Part shown: positions 1 to 8,865 of the stretch, one piece after another | Layout: every line of letters begins with the position of its first letter | Numbering within the stretch: the first letter of the stretch is position 1 | Program-made: the position numbers and the translations under genes | Assembly: GCF_000473065.1 (NCBI RefSeq) | Contig: NZ_AXAZ01000081.1 | Span: 1 to 34,967, forward strand | DNA from: Bradyrhizobium sp. WSM1743 | Lineage (GTDB): Bacteria > Pseudomonadota > Alphaproteobacteria > Rhizobiales > Xanthobacteraceae | Length of the DNA stretch: 34,967 bases | Direction: 5' to 3' | The notes under the pieces: generated by a model | What the model was told of the DNA's origin: nothing | What the model saw: only the letters and a program-made list of their open reading frames with translations | Database searches by the model: none

Positions 1-86
1 AGCTCGTGCTTCATGTTGATGATCTGGTCCAGCCTGGCCCGGAACAGATCGCCCGATCCCGTCGCTTTGGGCTTCTTCGGTCGCAT
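1..86 (-). mobile_element. IS5-family transposase, N-terminal end (runs off the window)
   Basis: The first 28 codons of a leftward gene are visible. The start ATG at 86 follows a strong GGAGGTGG ribosome site. The peptide begins MRPKKPKATGSGDLF and continues with an arginine-rich helix ending INMKHEL. I recognise this from memory as the N-terminus of IS5-group DDE transposases common in rhizobia, which cut and paste their own element. The catalytic domain lies outside the window, so whether the copy is intact cannot be judged. The hairpin at 148-188 may belong to the same element's upstream end. Family call is moderately sure. Confidence 0.6.
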
Positions 87-147
87 CGCCACCTCCGATG
101 CGAGGACGGAATCATGACTGGCGATTCGATGGAATCCTCAAAACGAA

Positions 148-188
148 ATTGCAGGGTTCCGATGCCCGAAGCATCAAAACCCTGCAAT
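148..188. repeat. Strong nested inverted repeat (hairpin) upstream of the transposase
   Basis: The outer arms attgcagggtt and aaccctgcaat are perfectly complementary (11 bp). Between them is a second perfect pair, gatgc and gcatc, around a ccgaa loop. The unit lies 62 bp upstream of the IS5-type transposase start. It could be an attenuating hairpin within the IS end, a rho-independent-like stop (no T tract is visible), or a protein-binding palindrome. The structure is certain by eye; the role is not. Confidence 0.55.
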
Positions 189-243
189 CCCAAAACAGGC
201 CACAACGAACAATGCGATCCCAGCTCAATCGCTTAGCCGCTCT

Positions 244-678
244 TCACGGACGACTACGAAGAGCCGGCAATCGGCCGAACGCTGCCCGCGTCCCGGAAGC
301 AAGCAGCCCGTCGGTGGTGCCGGCGCGAGCAGAAGAGAGACGCAAGGTGACTTGACCAGCCCCGCCGCTGCCGATTTCAGCCTCGCCTAATCTTGCCGCC
401 GGCACCTCTCGATTTTCCTGGTACCCTGACCGCCTCCGACGCTGTGCTTTCGGCGCGTTTCCTGGCTTGGAGCGTCTGACGGCGGCACCGCGTTTGGTGG
501 ACGCCGCCTCGCGAGCCAAGCGTTCCGCCTTCAGGCGCTCCCGGTTTGCGTGGAATGCCTGCTGGGCACGTTCATACTCCGACACCGGCACCTTGGCATC
601 TGCGTCTCTAAAGACCTTTCGCGCTTCCCGTTCGGCCGCGGTCAGTACCCTTCGGTCCTCCGATCTGCGATTGCTCAT
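244..678 (-). CDS. Small basic hypothetical protein
   Basis: The start at 678 is chosen because a clear GGAGGAG ribosome site sits 6-7 bases upstream; the frame is open further upstream only because it runs through Ku remnants. The product is about 144 aa. The first 70 residues are charged and helical (MSNRRSEDRRVL, then EYERAQQAFHANRERLKAERLA) and resemble a short hypothetical common in Bradyrhizobium, which usually stops near residue 70. Here the frame carries on with an Arg/Gly/Ala-rich tail that looks non-native, so the natural stop may have been lost. No function is known to me and no membrane segment is seen. Confidence 0.55.
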   Translation of the reverse strand: MSNRRSEDRRVLTAAEREARKVFRDADAKVPVSEYERAQQAFHANRERLKAERLAREAASTKRGAAVRRSKPGNAPKAQRRRRSGYQENREVPAARLGEAEIGSGGAGQVTLRLSSARAGTTDGLLASGTRAAFGRLPALRSRP

Positions 679-855
679 TGCTCGCTCCTCCGGGCGTAAA
701 CGGTCCTTGCGCTTAGTCGCATTAGGCCGCCAACTAGTGGGTAGGTTTTCCCCCGGCGGGGCTTTAAGGGGGCGGTGCCGGGGACAGGGATTCGACGCCC
801 GATGAAGCCGTTCGTTCCATTGCGGTCGCCTCGAGATCAGGCAGCCTTCCGGTGC

Positions 856-1167
856 GTTGCCGGCGATCGGCATCAGCATCTCCTTGTGTCCAGCCGCCGT
901 TTTGCGCGGCGTCTTCGGATTGGCCGTCCTCGCCGGCGCGGCCTCCTGACCGACGTTCCGCCGTAGTGCCTTCATCAGGTCGACGTTGCCTGCCCGCGGC
1001 CGCACCTTCGGCGTGATTGGCTTGCCGGCAACGCTTCTGAATGAGGTCGATCAGAGCGGCTTCGTAGTCGTCTCGAACTTCTCCGGCTCGAAGCGGCCCG
1101 CCTTCTGATTGACGATGTGCTTGGCGAGATCCAGCATGACCTTCGCGTCCTGAATCGCCTCGAATTC
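856..1167 (-). pseudogene. C-terminal remnant of a Ku-type DNA end-binding protein
   Basis: Bacterial Ku binds broken DNA ends and recruits LigD for end joining. Only its tail is present. One frame reads AIQDAKVMLDLAKHIVNQ and a frameshift later DDYEAALIDLIQKR. A second shift gives AGKPITPKVR, NVDLMKALRR and finally a Lys/Pro-rich tail ending KEMLMPI, as in Ku C-termini. At least two frame changes and the missing core barrel make it a pseudogene. It starts immediately after the stop of the LamG-like gene, so an old deletion or insertion joined them. Identification is from recalled family patterns. Confidence 0.7.
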
Positions 1168-1891
1168 AATTGCCGACAGCTACTGTGTAATCCGCGAAGT
1201 ACATATGGCTATCGGCCTTCGACCAGAGCCCAATCCGACCGGACACCGGTTGTGCCAGCGTGTGCTCCAGATACAGCTTTCCGTCGAGATAGCCTTCCAC
1301 CTTGGTGCCGCTGATGCGGACCTTGAGGTCATGCCACTGCCGAGTCGCAGTCGGTGTATTGCGGACCCATTTGACCGAAGAGCGCTTGCCGTTCTCAAAC
1401 TTCCACAGCACGATGTTGTTCTCCAGACAGTTCGCGCGGACTGTCAGGTAATCCCCGTTGGACTTGAGGTTGAACAGGATGCCGGCGCCCTGGTCGATGC
1501 GGCCGGACAAGCCTTCAAAGCGCACCGAGATCTCGCCATCGCTGAAATTGTCGATCTTGGGCGCGACCGCGTAGGGATAGTAGGCGTACGCCTGTACACG
1601 ATCGAGAAACTCAGCGTAGCGTTCCCCGTAGAGAGCCCGTGCCTTGTCGGCAATCCCTGCCGACGACTGCCCTTCCTTCCACTGGCGACCATCGACCGTG
1701 ATCACCTTCTTGCCCCCCTCCTCCGCGATCCTCCAGAACCCAACCACTGGCACCAGTGATTTTGGCTCCGCGCCGACCGTTTCATTCGACAGGTCAATTT
1801 TGATTGGGTCTGCGGTCAAGCCTGGCAAGGCCAGTGCCACAACACCAATAGCCGCGAGGATGACCACTCCGATTGTCTTGCCGGCACTCAT
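1166..1891 (-). CDS. Secreted LamG/concanavalin-like protein
   Basis: The product is 241 aa. Residues 1-27 form a signal peptide (hydrophobic stretch VVILAAIGVVALALPGLTA). The rest matches the pattern of a concanavalin/LamG-type beta sandwich (DUF1080-like), with GEISVRFEG, GAGILFNLK, WHDLKVRISGTKVEGYLDG and GRIGLWSKADS strands. This fold usually binds sugars; no catalytic residues are evident. The ATG overlaps the stop of the upstream permease (ATGA) and has an AAGGAGAT ribosome site, so it is the last gene of an operon with an ABC ATPase and permease. I infer a periplasmic or exported partner of that transporter. Confidence 0.75.
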   Translation of the reverse strand: MSAGKTIGVVILAAIGVVALALPGLTADPIKIDLSNETVGAEPKSLVPVVGFWRIAEEGGKKVITVDGRQWKEGQSSAGIADKARALYGERYAEFLDRVQAYAYYPYAVAPKIDNFSDGEISVRFEGLSGRIDQGAGILFNLKSNGDYLTVRANCLENNIVLWKFENGKRSSVKWVRNTPTATRQWHDLKVRISGTKVEGYLDGKLYLEHTLAQPVSGRIGLWSKADSHMYFADYTVAVGN

Positions 1892-3243
1892 GGCTTATCT
1901 CCTTGATGAACGAGAGAGCCCTTGTCTGGGGGGGCGCCGCGAATCCGTCGCCACGCGAGCGCGATCAGGACCGGCAATCCGCCGAAGAACCACAGCAGCG
2001 CCGCGTCCGCGCTAATGACCAAGGGATAGCCGGGGTAATCCTCGCCTACGCTTGATGTCGGCGGCTGCACGCCTGCGAGCGCATACAGCAGCGGCAGTAT
2101 CTCCCGCGGGCTGGTGGAGCGGCTTACGTCGGTTCGATCATCGTAGACATATTCGATCTGGCCATAGTCGTCTGAGGGATCGGCAACATTCGGCCGCTCG
2201 CTCGCGAGAACGATGGTAACATCAGGCATGACGCGCTCAAGCTTCGCGAGCACATTGCGTCGAAGATCGATATAGCGGGGATCCTCGGCAGCGAGATTGA
2301 CCCTGATGACCAAGGGACGCCGAAGCGTCGCGAGCAAACGTTCATCGGCGCGCGAAAAGGAGTTGCGACGATCCTCGCTGAGATCCACGGATGCCCTGAT
2401 CTGTGTCGCGACACCGAGTCCCGCCGCGATCACCAGCACGCTGGAGACAGAACGGATGATTTTCGCTCTCACGGGAGTACCAGGCGGGAGCCAGACGATT
2501 GTCATCGCAATGAGCCCGCCAATGACGGCAGCTATGCCGAGCACCAGGCCGGCCGAGAGAAGCCCCTGCTCAAAGGGACGAAGCGTCTGGGTTAGCGACA
2601 ACTCCGCAAGCCAGGCCGACAGGCCCGAGCGGCCCGCGAACGCGAAGTCCAGCACCCACGATCCGATCGTGACTGCAAGCGCGATGATGGCGGCAGTGGC
2701 CGAATTGTCGGAGATCACAGCGGCAAACAAGCCAATGGCGCCGGCCAGCAGGCCGTAGAGCAAGTGACCAAACAGAAGGTTCAGCGTTTCCGGTGCAGCC
2801 AGATGGCCGCCCAGTATGGCCCACACGAAAAGCGCGGAAAGCGCAGGAATGCTCACCATGACCCACGCTGCCAGCACGGCACACAATTTTGCGGCGATCA
2901 GCGTCGAAGTCCGGTACGGCAATTGAACCAGCAGGCGTAGCGCGCCACTTTCCTTCTCCTGGCCCAGCACACGGATCGCCACGAAGGGAAACAACAACGT
3001 CACCGCCACGTAGAATGATCCGAATGTCGGAACGAGGATTCCATCGAGCGGCGAAAGGCTCCTCGCGAGAACTGGCGACTGCAGGGCCGCGGCACTAGAT
3101 GCGCTGTACAGCGAGACCGCCTGGACGAAGCTGTATCCGACGAGCGGACAGACCAGCAGCAACATGGTCCAAAGCGCTCGCCCGGCCGTGATCTCGCGAA
3201 GCTCCTTTGCGAGCAGCGGAATGATCGGGGCGGTCGGCCGCAC
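1888..3243 (-). CDS. ABC-2 type permease (DUF3526/NosY-like)
   Basis: About 451 aa with some seven hydrophobic segments. A first segment at the N-terminus (TMLLLVCPLVGYSFVQAV) is followed by the ABC-2 hallmark in which the text VLGQEKESGALRLL precedes a run of paired helices. After six helices comes a roughly 130-residue soluble region (from about 310) and a final C-terminal helix (LLWFFGGLPVLIAL), the layout of DUF3526 permeases. I start at GTG 3243, 7 bp after the ATPase stop; an ATG at 3309 would overlap the ATPase by about 59 bp and adds a poor N-terminus. It forms the membrane channel for the ATPase upstream; the substrate is unknown. Confidence 0.75.
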   Translation of the reverse strand: MRPTAPIIPLLAKELREITAGRALWTMLLLVCPLVGYSFVQAVSLYSASSAAALQSPVLARSLSPLDGILVPTFGSFYVAVTLLFPFVAIRVLGQEKESGALRLLVQLPYRTSTLIAAKLCAVLAAWVMVSIPALSALFVWAILGGHLAAPETLNLLFGHLLYGLLAGAIGLFAAVISDNSATAAIIALAVTIGSWVLDFAFAGRSGLSAWLAELSLTQTLRPFEQGLLSAGLVLGIAAVIGGLIAMTIVWLPPGTPVRAKIIRSVSSVLVIAAGLGVATQIRASVDLSEDRRNSFSRADERLLATLRRPLVIRVNLAAEDPRYIDLRRNVLAKLERVMPDVTIVLASERPNVADPSDDYGQIEYVYDDRTDVSRSTSPREILPLLYALAGVQPPTSSVGEDYPGYPLVISADAALLWFFGGLPVLIALAWRRIRGAPPDKGSLVHQGDKP

Positions 3244-3250
3244 GTATGCC

Positions 3251-3997
3251 TCACGTGAGGGCAAGGAAGATATCCTCCAGGCAGCCGTTCCGCAGTCCCG
3301 CCTGTGCACGCAACTCCGCGAGTCCTCCGGACCCGCGCACCTGCCCTGCCGAGAGCAGGATGAAGCGGTCGCAGACCCGTTCGGCGTCCGGCAACTGATG
3401 AATGGAGAGAATCAGTGTACGTCCTCCTGCTGTCTGGTGACGCAATAGGTCCATGACGTCGCGCGTCTGCCGCAAATCAAATCCATCAAATGGCTCGTCC
3501 ATCAGCAACAGGTCATGCGGTGCAAGCAGCCCAATGGTGAGCATCAGGCGGCGGGCATAGCCTTTTGAAAGAGCGTGCACGCGTTTTCGAAGCACCGGCT
3601 GTAGCCCGAGCGCTTCGATCGTCGACGTGATGTCTTCTTTTGATCGTCGAAAGACGCTACCGACAAACGCCACGACCTGCTGCGCCGATTGGTCCTGATA
3701 TGGACGGACGCCATCAGGCAGGTAGAAAAGGACGTCGCGTCGACGATCTGCGTGCAACGGCTCTCCGCGCCAAAAGACGTCGCCTGAGTTTACCGGTAGA
3801 AGTCCGGCAACGGCTTCCAGCAGCGTCGTCTTGCCGGCGCCATTTGGACCAATAATGCCGAGGATTTCGCCTGCGACAGCAGAGAAGGTCACCGAGTCGA
3901 TGGCGGTGCCGTCGCTTCCATAGCGCTTGGTCAAGTTCCTCACGCCCAGCAAAGGCGCCGAACGATCTGGCGAAGACCTGTTGTTGACGGTTGACAT
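3251..3997 (-). CDS. ABC transporter ATP-binding protein
   Basis: A 248-aa nucleotide-binding subunit. Walker A is GPNGAGKT at residues 50-57, the signature is a variant LSKGYARRL (K for G), and Walker B is LLLMDEP followed by FDGFD. A switch histidine is in ILSIHQ. An upstream GAAGGA ribosome site supports ATG 3997. It is the first gene of a leftward three-gene operon with the ABC-2 permease and a secreted LamG-like protein. Family members of this CcmA/NosF type power export of lipids, polysaccharides, drugs or envelope factors; the cargo cannot be told from the sequence. Confidence 0.85.
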   Translation of the reverse strand: MSTVNNRSSPDRSAPLLGVRNLTKRYGSDGTAIDSVTFSAVAGEILGIIGPNGAGKTTLLEAVAGLLPVNSGDVFWRGEPLHADRRRDVLFYLPDGVRPYQDQSAQQVVAFVGSVFRRSKEDITSTIEALGLQPVLRKRVHALSKGYARRLMLTIGLLAPHDLLLMDEPFDGFDLRQTRDVMDLLRHQTAGGRTLILSIHQLPDAERVCDRFILLSAGQVRGSGGLAELRAQAGLRNGCLEDIFLALT

Positions 3998-4241
3998 GCT
4001 GCGTCCTTCTCAGAAATCCGGACGCGATGCTTGGGCATGTCGCCTCATGGGGAGATCGCCATCCCCAGGCCCGCGACTTTGTCAAAGCGAAATCTCTTGT
4101 CAATCAGAAACCAGCAGAAGCGAGACCAGCAAACTTGGCGGCTTATTCACTTCAGCTTGATTAAGTCCCCCTGCTGATAGCTGCTGTGGCGCAATTTGCG
4201 GGCTCGCGGGCTGCTCTCCTAAAGCCACCCTTCCGCCAATT

Positions 4242-4568
4242 TCAGCGGCTCTCGTCACGTTCAGGATGCGCGCGCCAGTCTCTACCCACAGTTTGATGGT
4301 CCTCGTCGGTTTTGCCTGCAGATTTCTCGCGATAGGTGGCACTTCCGTTGGTATTTTCTTGAGCCTTCCAATCGCGTTCGATCTGAACGCTCTCACCGCG
4401 CGCCCGCTCTTGGTCGCGAGATTGGTCCGATTGCTGCGGTGTGCGGTCTGGCTGCACCGGAGCCGATTGCCCCTGCTTATAGGACTTGGATAACTCAGAG
4501 TCGTCAGCGGATGCGGGAACCAACACAAAGGACAACGATAGTGCCGTTGCTGCTGCGAGAATACGCAT
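4242..4568 (-). CDS. Small secreted hydrophilic protein
   Basis: 108 aa. ATG 4568 has a strong GGAGGAGA ribosome site; a longer in-frame reading from 4715 lacks one and has an unlikely N-terminus. Residues 1-21 are a clean signal peptide ending ASA. The mature part is rich in Gln, Asp, Arg and Ser with no hydrophobic stretch, and so is probably disordered in the periplasm. Proteins of this size and composition are frequent in Bradyrhizobium and usually unannotated. Function unknown. Confidence 0.65.
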   Translation of the reverse strand: MRILAAATALSLSFVLVPASADDSELSKSYKQGQSAPVQPDRTPQQSDQSRDQERARGESVQIERDWKAQENTNGSATYREKSAGKTDEDHQTVGRDWRAHPERDESR

Positions 4569-4681
4569 GATCTCTCCTCCTTCGTTCGATGAGGCTAACG
4601 GCTCGGACCAATTTTTGTTCGGAGAGGACATCGCGCCAATACACGTCCGCTCTAATGCGCCGCGTCGAGATTCAGCCTGGG

Positions 4682-5410
4682 CTACCGTGCACCGAGCACC
4701 ATCTCCCTGATCCATCGGACGAGGAGTGACGTGTAGGCTTGCCGGCTGCGTTCATCGGACAAAGCGTGATCGGCGGCGTCGATGACCCTGTATGTCAGAG
4801 AATGGGCCTTCCTGAAGGCCGCTATGTAGTTAACGACGGTCGGATGTGGGATGTAGTCGTCGCGTTCGGATTCGACCAGCAAGACGTCGCCGGCAAATTT
4901 GGCACAAGCATCCAGCGCATTGTTGTCGCTGCTGTCGATTCTCTGCTGCCGATAGAGCGTGAGGTCGAGCCGGTCGAGTTTCCCTTTTGGGGACGTCCAG
5001 TGCGCGTCGCGATAAATCGCTGGCGCACGGAGCGAGAGCCACTTGACCGGCCTGATCGAAGTGAGGATTGCGGCCAGATAAGCGCCATAGCTACTGCCGA
5101 TCACGGCGATGGCAGACTTGTCCACCATGGGCTTGGAGATCAGGGTGTCGTAGGCGGCCAGCACATCCTGCAAATTGTGTCCGGGCGTAATCGAAGGCCG
5201 CAAATGCTCTGTCCCAGCATGGCCACGGAGATCGAATGTCAGGCAGGCGCAGCCGAGCGCCGCGATTTCCCGAGCCCGCACCAAATCGTTTTCCTGGCTT
5301 CCCGACCAGCCGTGCACGAACAAAATTCCCGGTATGCCGGTTTCCGGGACGGAAAAAGTGCCGTGTATGTGCTGCTGCTCCACCGCAATCGTGATTGAAT
5401 CAGAACGCAT
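4682..5410 (-). CDS. Alpha/beta hydrolase (dienelactone hydrolase/prolyl oligopeptidase-like)
   Basis: 242 aa. The oxyanion-hole strand is FVHGWSGSQ, the nucleophile elbow is GSSYG with the catalytic serine, an acidic residue follows ESERDDYIPH near the C-terminus, and the likely catalytic His is in DAADHALSD. This is the order of an alpha/beta hydrolase triad. No signal peptide is present, so it is probably cytoplasmic. The ATG at 5410 lies inside the last codons of the upstream DUF3182 gene (11-bp overlap), which implies translational coupling; another in-frame ATG exists at 5434. Substrate unknown; it may be an esterase acting with the DUF3182 product. Confidence 0.8.
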   Translation of the reverse strand: MRSDSITIAVEQQHIHGTFSVPETGIPGILFVHGWSGSQENDLVRAREIAALGCACLTFDLRGHAGTEHLRPSITPGHNLQDVLAAYDTLISKPMVDKSAIAVIGSSYGAYLAAILTSIRPVKWLSLRAPAIYRDAHWTSPKGKLDRLDLTLYRQQRIDSSDNNALDACAKFAGDVLLVESERDDYIPHPTVVNYIAAFRKAHSLTYRVIDAADHALSDERSRQAYTSLLVRWIREMVLGAR

Positions 5411-6545
5411 CGCATTGCCTCTCGATCCGGGCATATTTAGTGAGGGGGCCGACGCATGGGTCGTCGCCCTGGAAATAGACCACAGCGTCGTCAGGGATCT
5501 TGGCGGTGCTGCCATAGACTTCGACGCAGGCGGCGCAGACTCCATTCAGGGCGGGATTGGCCTTCAACGCTTCGAGAGCGAGGATTTCTGCGCCGCTCGC
5601 GCCGCCGAGCCGCCACGATTGTTCAAGCACGCCAGTTCGCCATTGCCCGGCGTCGTTGCGCCCCTGTAGGACGTCGTAATTGCGGCGCGACCCGATCAGC
5701 TCGGGAAAGCAACGATAGGCGGCGAGATCATAGCGATGCGCGTATTTTACCGCTTCCTGCGCCGGACATGGCAGCTCGACACGAAGCAACTCGTCAAATC
5801 CGCCGCGGACCACGAAGAGTGTGGAACCGCCATAAGCCGGCCTGCCTTCGTTGTCTTGCGTGAGGTGTTGCGTACCGCAATAGGCCGCGGAAAGGTCGCC
5901 GATGATGACCTGCCCGATGCTCCGCGTGCTGACGTCCAGCAGATCTTCCTCAATGACAACGCCGCAGCGTCCGAGATCAGCCGGATCCACGGTTTCGATG
6001 GCTGCATCGAGCTCTGAACTCCGCGCTACGACGACCTGCCCTCGCCCACCATCTCCCGCGCCGGGTTTGAGCCGGATCGGGCCGCGCTCCAGCGCCAGAA
6101 AGCCGGCCTGCCGCGCATCAGTTCGGCAGAACGCGGTAAAGCCGAACAGCACGATCTCCCTGACCTCATGGGGGAAGTCATGTGACCAGCCTTGCGGCGC
6201 CTCCCGGTCCCTCGCGATCAGCGGATGGGTAATCGCCTTGGTCGCGACGAAGTCGTGCGGTACAACGCCACCGAAGAGATCATGCTCGGTTTCAATCCCG
6301 AGTTTTCGCGCTTGGTCTCCAACCAGAGCGTAGGCTGGCACAAAATAGAGCTTGCCCGGCGGCACGCGCGAGCTGTCGTAGCATCCGGCGAACTCGACTT
6401 CCCTGAGTGCAGCAATCCGGCGGGCGAGTTCGAATCCCGTCAAATCCCTGTGCCCCGTGCCAACGGTTCGGCTCGAAGATGGGAGGTAAATGACTCCCAG
6501 AGGCCGCTGGCTTGTAGGGCGGTCACGAACCTGCGTGGCCAGCAT
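5400..6545 (-). CDS. DUF3182 family protein (ATP-grasp-like)
   Basis: 381 aa. I recognise the DUF3182 family by its N-terminal strand (LGVIYLPSSSRT), the block RLKPGAGDGGRGQ near residue 157, which resembles an ATP-grasp glycine-rich loop, the acidic VVIEEDL segment and the YGGSTLFVVRGG region. The family is uncharacterised; I recall it as related to ATP-grasp ligases, which join a carboxylate to an amine or thiol using ATP. It is co-transcribed with, and overlaps, the alpha/beta hydrolase. The ribosome site at 6545 is weak (GAGCAGG), so the start is less certain than the family. Confidence 0.7.
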   Translation of the reverse strand: MLATQVRDRPTSQRPLGVIYLPSSSRTVGTGHRDLTGFELARRIAALREVEFAGCYDSSRVPPGKLYFVPAYALVGDQARKLGIETEHDLFGGVVPHDFVATKAITHPLIARDREAPQGWSHDFPHEVREIVLFGFTAFCRTDARQAGFLALERGPIRLKPGAGDGGRGQVVVARSSELDAAIETVDPADLGRCGVVIEEDLLDVSTRSIGQVIIGDLSAAYCGTQHLTQDNEGRPAYGGSTLFVVRGGFDELLRVELPCPAQEAVKYAHRYDLAAYRCFPELIGSRRNYDVLQGRNDAGQWRTGVLEQSWRLGGASGAEILALEALKANPALNGVCAACVEVYGSTAKIPDDAVVYFQGDDPCVGPLTKYARIERQCDAF

Positions 6546-6807
6546 GCCTGCTCACCGCGTTTGTTGAGCTCGTTATTAAAACAAGGGCGTGCTCGGCCGG
6601 TTCCCAGCGCCAGGACACAGACCCGCAAGCAAGACAATCCGTGATGGAAGCGCGCTGCCCGGTGCCCACTGGTAACGCGCTGGCACCGCTTGGAAATGAT
6701 TTTCTGGGCAAGCCAGCAAGTTCGGTGATTTGCGGCAAGGGCTAATTGAGGGCCAAAGCGCTCGGCCAGCCCTCGATACTTTCGCCCTTGAACGTTATTC
6801 CCCGCGC

Positions 6808-7227
6808 TTAGCAGTCAGTCGCCTTTTTCTGCGACGGTGCGGGCTCGGCCGCACCGGCCGTCGCCTTCTTTGATTGCTCGGTAGGCGCGGGACGCGTCTG
6901 CTCGACCGTGCCAGCCGTCTTATCAGGCTGCTGTGCGGAGGGTGCAGGCTTGGTCGCTCCTGATTGCTCGGCCGCGGTCGGCTGGCTCTGCATCTGGCGC
7001 TGCGCGTCTTCAGATGACGTTGCGATGTGCTCTGAGGCTTTGCTCATCGAAGATGTCGGCGGATGCTGCGTGGAATCGGTTGCGGCGGAGCCAGTTGTTT
7101 GTCCGGTATAGCCCGGCACATTCCCTGATCCTGCATCGCGGCTGGCCGTATCGCAGGGACCGGCATAAATGGAACTGGTGCTGAAGGCGAGCACCGCGCC
7201 CACGATCATAAGTCTGTTAGTAATCAT
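6808..7227 (-). CDS. Secreted low-complexity protein (Gln/Thr/Pro/Ala-rich)
   Basis: 139 aa. A signal peptide (residues 1-22, hydrophobic MIVGAVLAFSTSSIYA) precedes a Thr/Ser/Gln/Pro/Ala-rich region without predicted structure. Cysteines occur near the start of the mature part (GPCDTAS) and as the last residue. An AAGGAGAA ribosome site supports the ATG at 7227. Similar stress- or envelope-associated secreted proteins are common in Bradyrhizobium, but I know no function. It stands alone, with about 260 bp to the upstream end of the DUF3182 gene. Confidence 0.65.
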   Translation of the reverse strand: MITNRLMIVGAVLAFSTSSIYAGPCDTASRDAGSGNVPGYTGQTTGSAATDSTQHPPTSSMSKASEHIATSSEDAQRQMQSQPTAAEQSGATKPAPSAQQPDKTAGTVEQTRPAPTEQSKKATAGAAEPAPSQKKATDC

Positions 7228-7385
7228 GGCCCTTCTCCTTTGTTGGACCTCGACGATTGAACAAAAGTATGGGGCCTTCTGTTCCGGTCGTGTGAGAGCA
7301 CCCCAATATTGACGAGGGGCGCGAGCTCTCCGGCTCTAAGATCGCAGAGCGTCAACTCACAGGAGCGGGTACGACAGTTTCGTCA

Positions 7386-7540
7386 TTACCGCGGCTTCGT
7401 CTTCGAGGTCCCGACGAGCGATTTGAGCTGACGCAGGTCGTTTGACGCCTCCGCCAGCAGCCAATCACGAAAGGTCACGCTGGGGATCCTATACTCCGTC
7501 ACAACCATCTCCGGACCGCCATACTGGTCTTCGAAGTTCC
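7386..7540 (-). pseudogene. C-terminal scrap, possibly of a LysR-type regulator
   Basis: A 50-codon stretch ends at a TAA at 7386 and reads FEDQYGGPEMVV, then FRDWLLAEASNDLRQL. The FRDWLLAEA block is typical of the last helix of GcvA-like LysR regulators. No upstream DNA-binding domain is found in any frame, so I treat it as a remnant. The rest of the 7,228-7,830 interval shows nothing I can support. Confidence 0.35.
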
Positions 7541-7830
7541 TCCTTCGCTTCGGCTGCATTAGAGCATCATACGTTGAGGACGTGACCGCCTTTGCGGCTG
7601 ACCGGCCGCACGGTTCCCACGTCGTACACGCATCTTTGTCGACCTGTCCAGAATCAGGACCTCTCTAGCGGACCTTGGCGAATACGCGCGGCCAGCTGGT
7701 GGCGCACCTCGGTGCCAACGTCTTGAAAGCTCCCCATAATCTCACATAGAGTGCTTCCAAGGGGACGAGCAGGCTCCCCGTGAGACTTCGGTCCAAGCTC
7801 TGCGCAGCACCCAAAACGTGGAGTTCGCGC

Positions 7831-8862
7831 ATGACCGAACGTCGATCTTCTTCCCTACGTTCCGTGGCCATTCTCTCGCGCGGCGACGCTGCCACCCGCC
7901 GCAATGCGACCCCGCAGAACAGCCGCTTCGTCCAAGTCTTCGAAGAACTCGCCGCCGTCGGCGTCGAAGCCCACCCAGCGATCTACGATGAAAGCTTCGC
8001 CGACGAGGTTCGCGAACAGTTGCTCGCGGTCGACGGCGTGCTCGTTTGGGTCAACCCGATCCAAGACGGTCGAAATCGCAGCAGTCTCGACGCCCTGCTG
8101 CGCGAAGTTGCCGGACGAGGTGTGTGGGTCAGTGCGCATCCGGACATCATCCTCAAGATGGGCACCAAGGAGGTACTCTATCGTACCCGTTCGATGGGGT
8201 GGGGAAGCGACACAGCACTCTATCAAACTGCAGAAGCGATGCGCGCCGAGTTGCCGGCACGGCTCGCCACTGGTCCGCGCGTGATCAAGCGCAGCCGGGG
8301 TAACGGTGGCCAAGGCGTCTGGAAGGTCGAGAAATTGCCGACTTCCCCCATGATAAGGGTGCTGGACGCGACCAAGGACGCGTCAGAGGAATTGACGCTG
8401 GATGATTTTCTCCGTCGCTGCGCGGATTATTTCGAAGACGGCAGCGTGATCGATCAACCATACCAGGCTCGCCTGGGCGAAGGGGTCGTGCGCTGCTACA
8501 TGGCAGGCGATCGCTGCGCCGGCTTCGGCCACCACAAAGTCAAGGCCCTGGTCGACTCGCCGGCTGCACGTTCCGAGGCCGGGCCACGGCGGTACTCATC
8601 CAACGCAGACCCGCGCTTCCAGCGGCTGCGTCGGTTGATGGAAGACGAGTGGACGCCGCAGTTAACCTCGTTGTTGAATATCGCGCGAGGCGACCTGCCT
8701 ATGATTTGGGACGCCGACTTCATGCTCGGCCCAGTGCAAACGGACGGCAGCGACAGCTACGTGCTCGGCGAGATCAATGTCAGCTCGGTGCATCCTTACC
8801 CAGACGAGGCACCGGCAGAAATTGCCAAGCGGATTGTCGATCGGCTGCAACGTAAGCTTTGA
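7831..8862 (+). CDS. Cj0069-type ATP-grasp family protein
   Basis: 343 aa from ATG 7831; the frame is open 17 codons further upstream but those codons read as non-native and a GGAG lies just before 7831. I recognise the Cj0069 family by VAILSRGD at the start, GVLVWVNPIQDG, the ATP-loop-like KRSRGNGGQGVWKV and the C-terminal metal/ATP segment DADFMLGP followed by VLGEINVSSV. It is probably a cytoplasmic ATP-dependent ligase of unknown substrate. Only 3 bp separate its stop from the FetA-like ATPase, so the three genes form one operon and the enzyme probably works with that exporter. Confidence 0.75.
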   Translation: MTERRSSSLRSVAILSRGDAATRRNATPQNSRFVQVFEELAAVGVEAHPAIYDESFADEVREQLLAVDGVLVWVNPIQDGRNRSSLDALLREVAGRGVWVSAHPDIILKMGTKEVLYRTRSMGWGSDTALYQTAEAMRAELPARLATGPRVIKRSRGNGGQGVWKVEKLPTSPMIRVLDATKDASEELTLDDFLRRCADYFEDGSVIDQPYQARLGEGVVRCYMAGDRCAGFGHHKVKALVDSPAARSEAGPRRYSSNADPRFQRLRRLMEDEWTPQLTSLLNIARGDLPMIWDADFMLGPVQTDGSDSYVLGEINVSSVHPYPDEAPAEIAKRIVDRLQRKL

Positions 8863-8865
8863 AAC

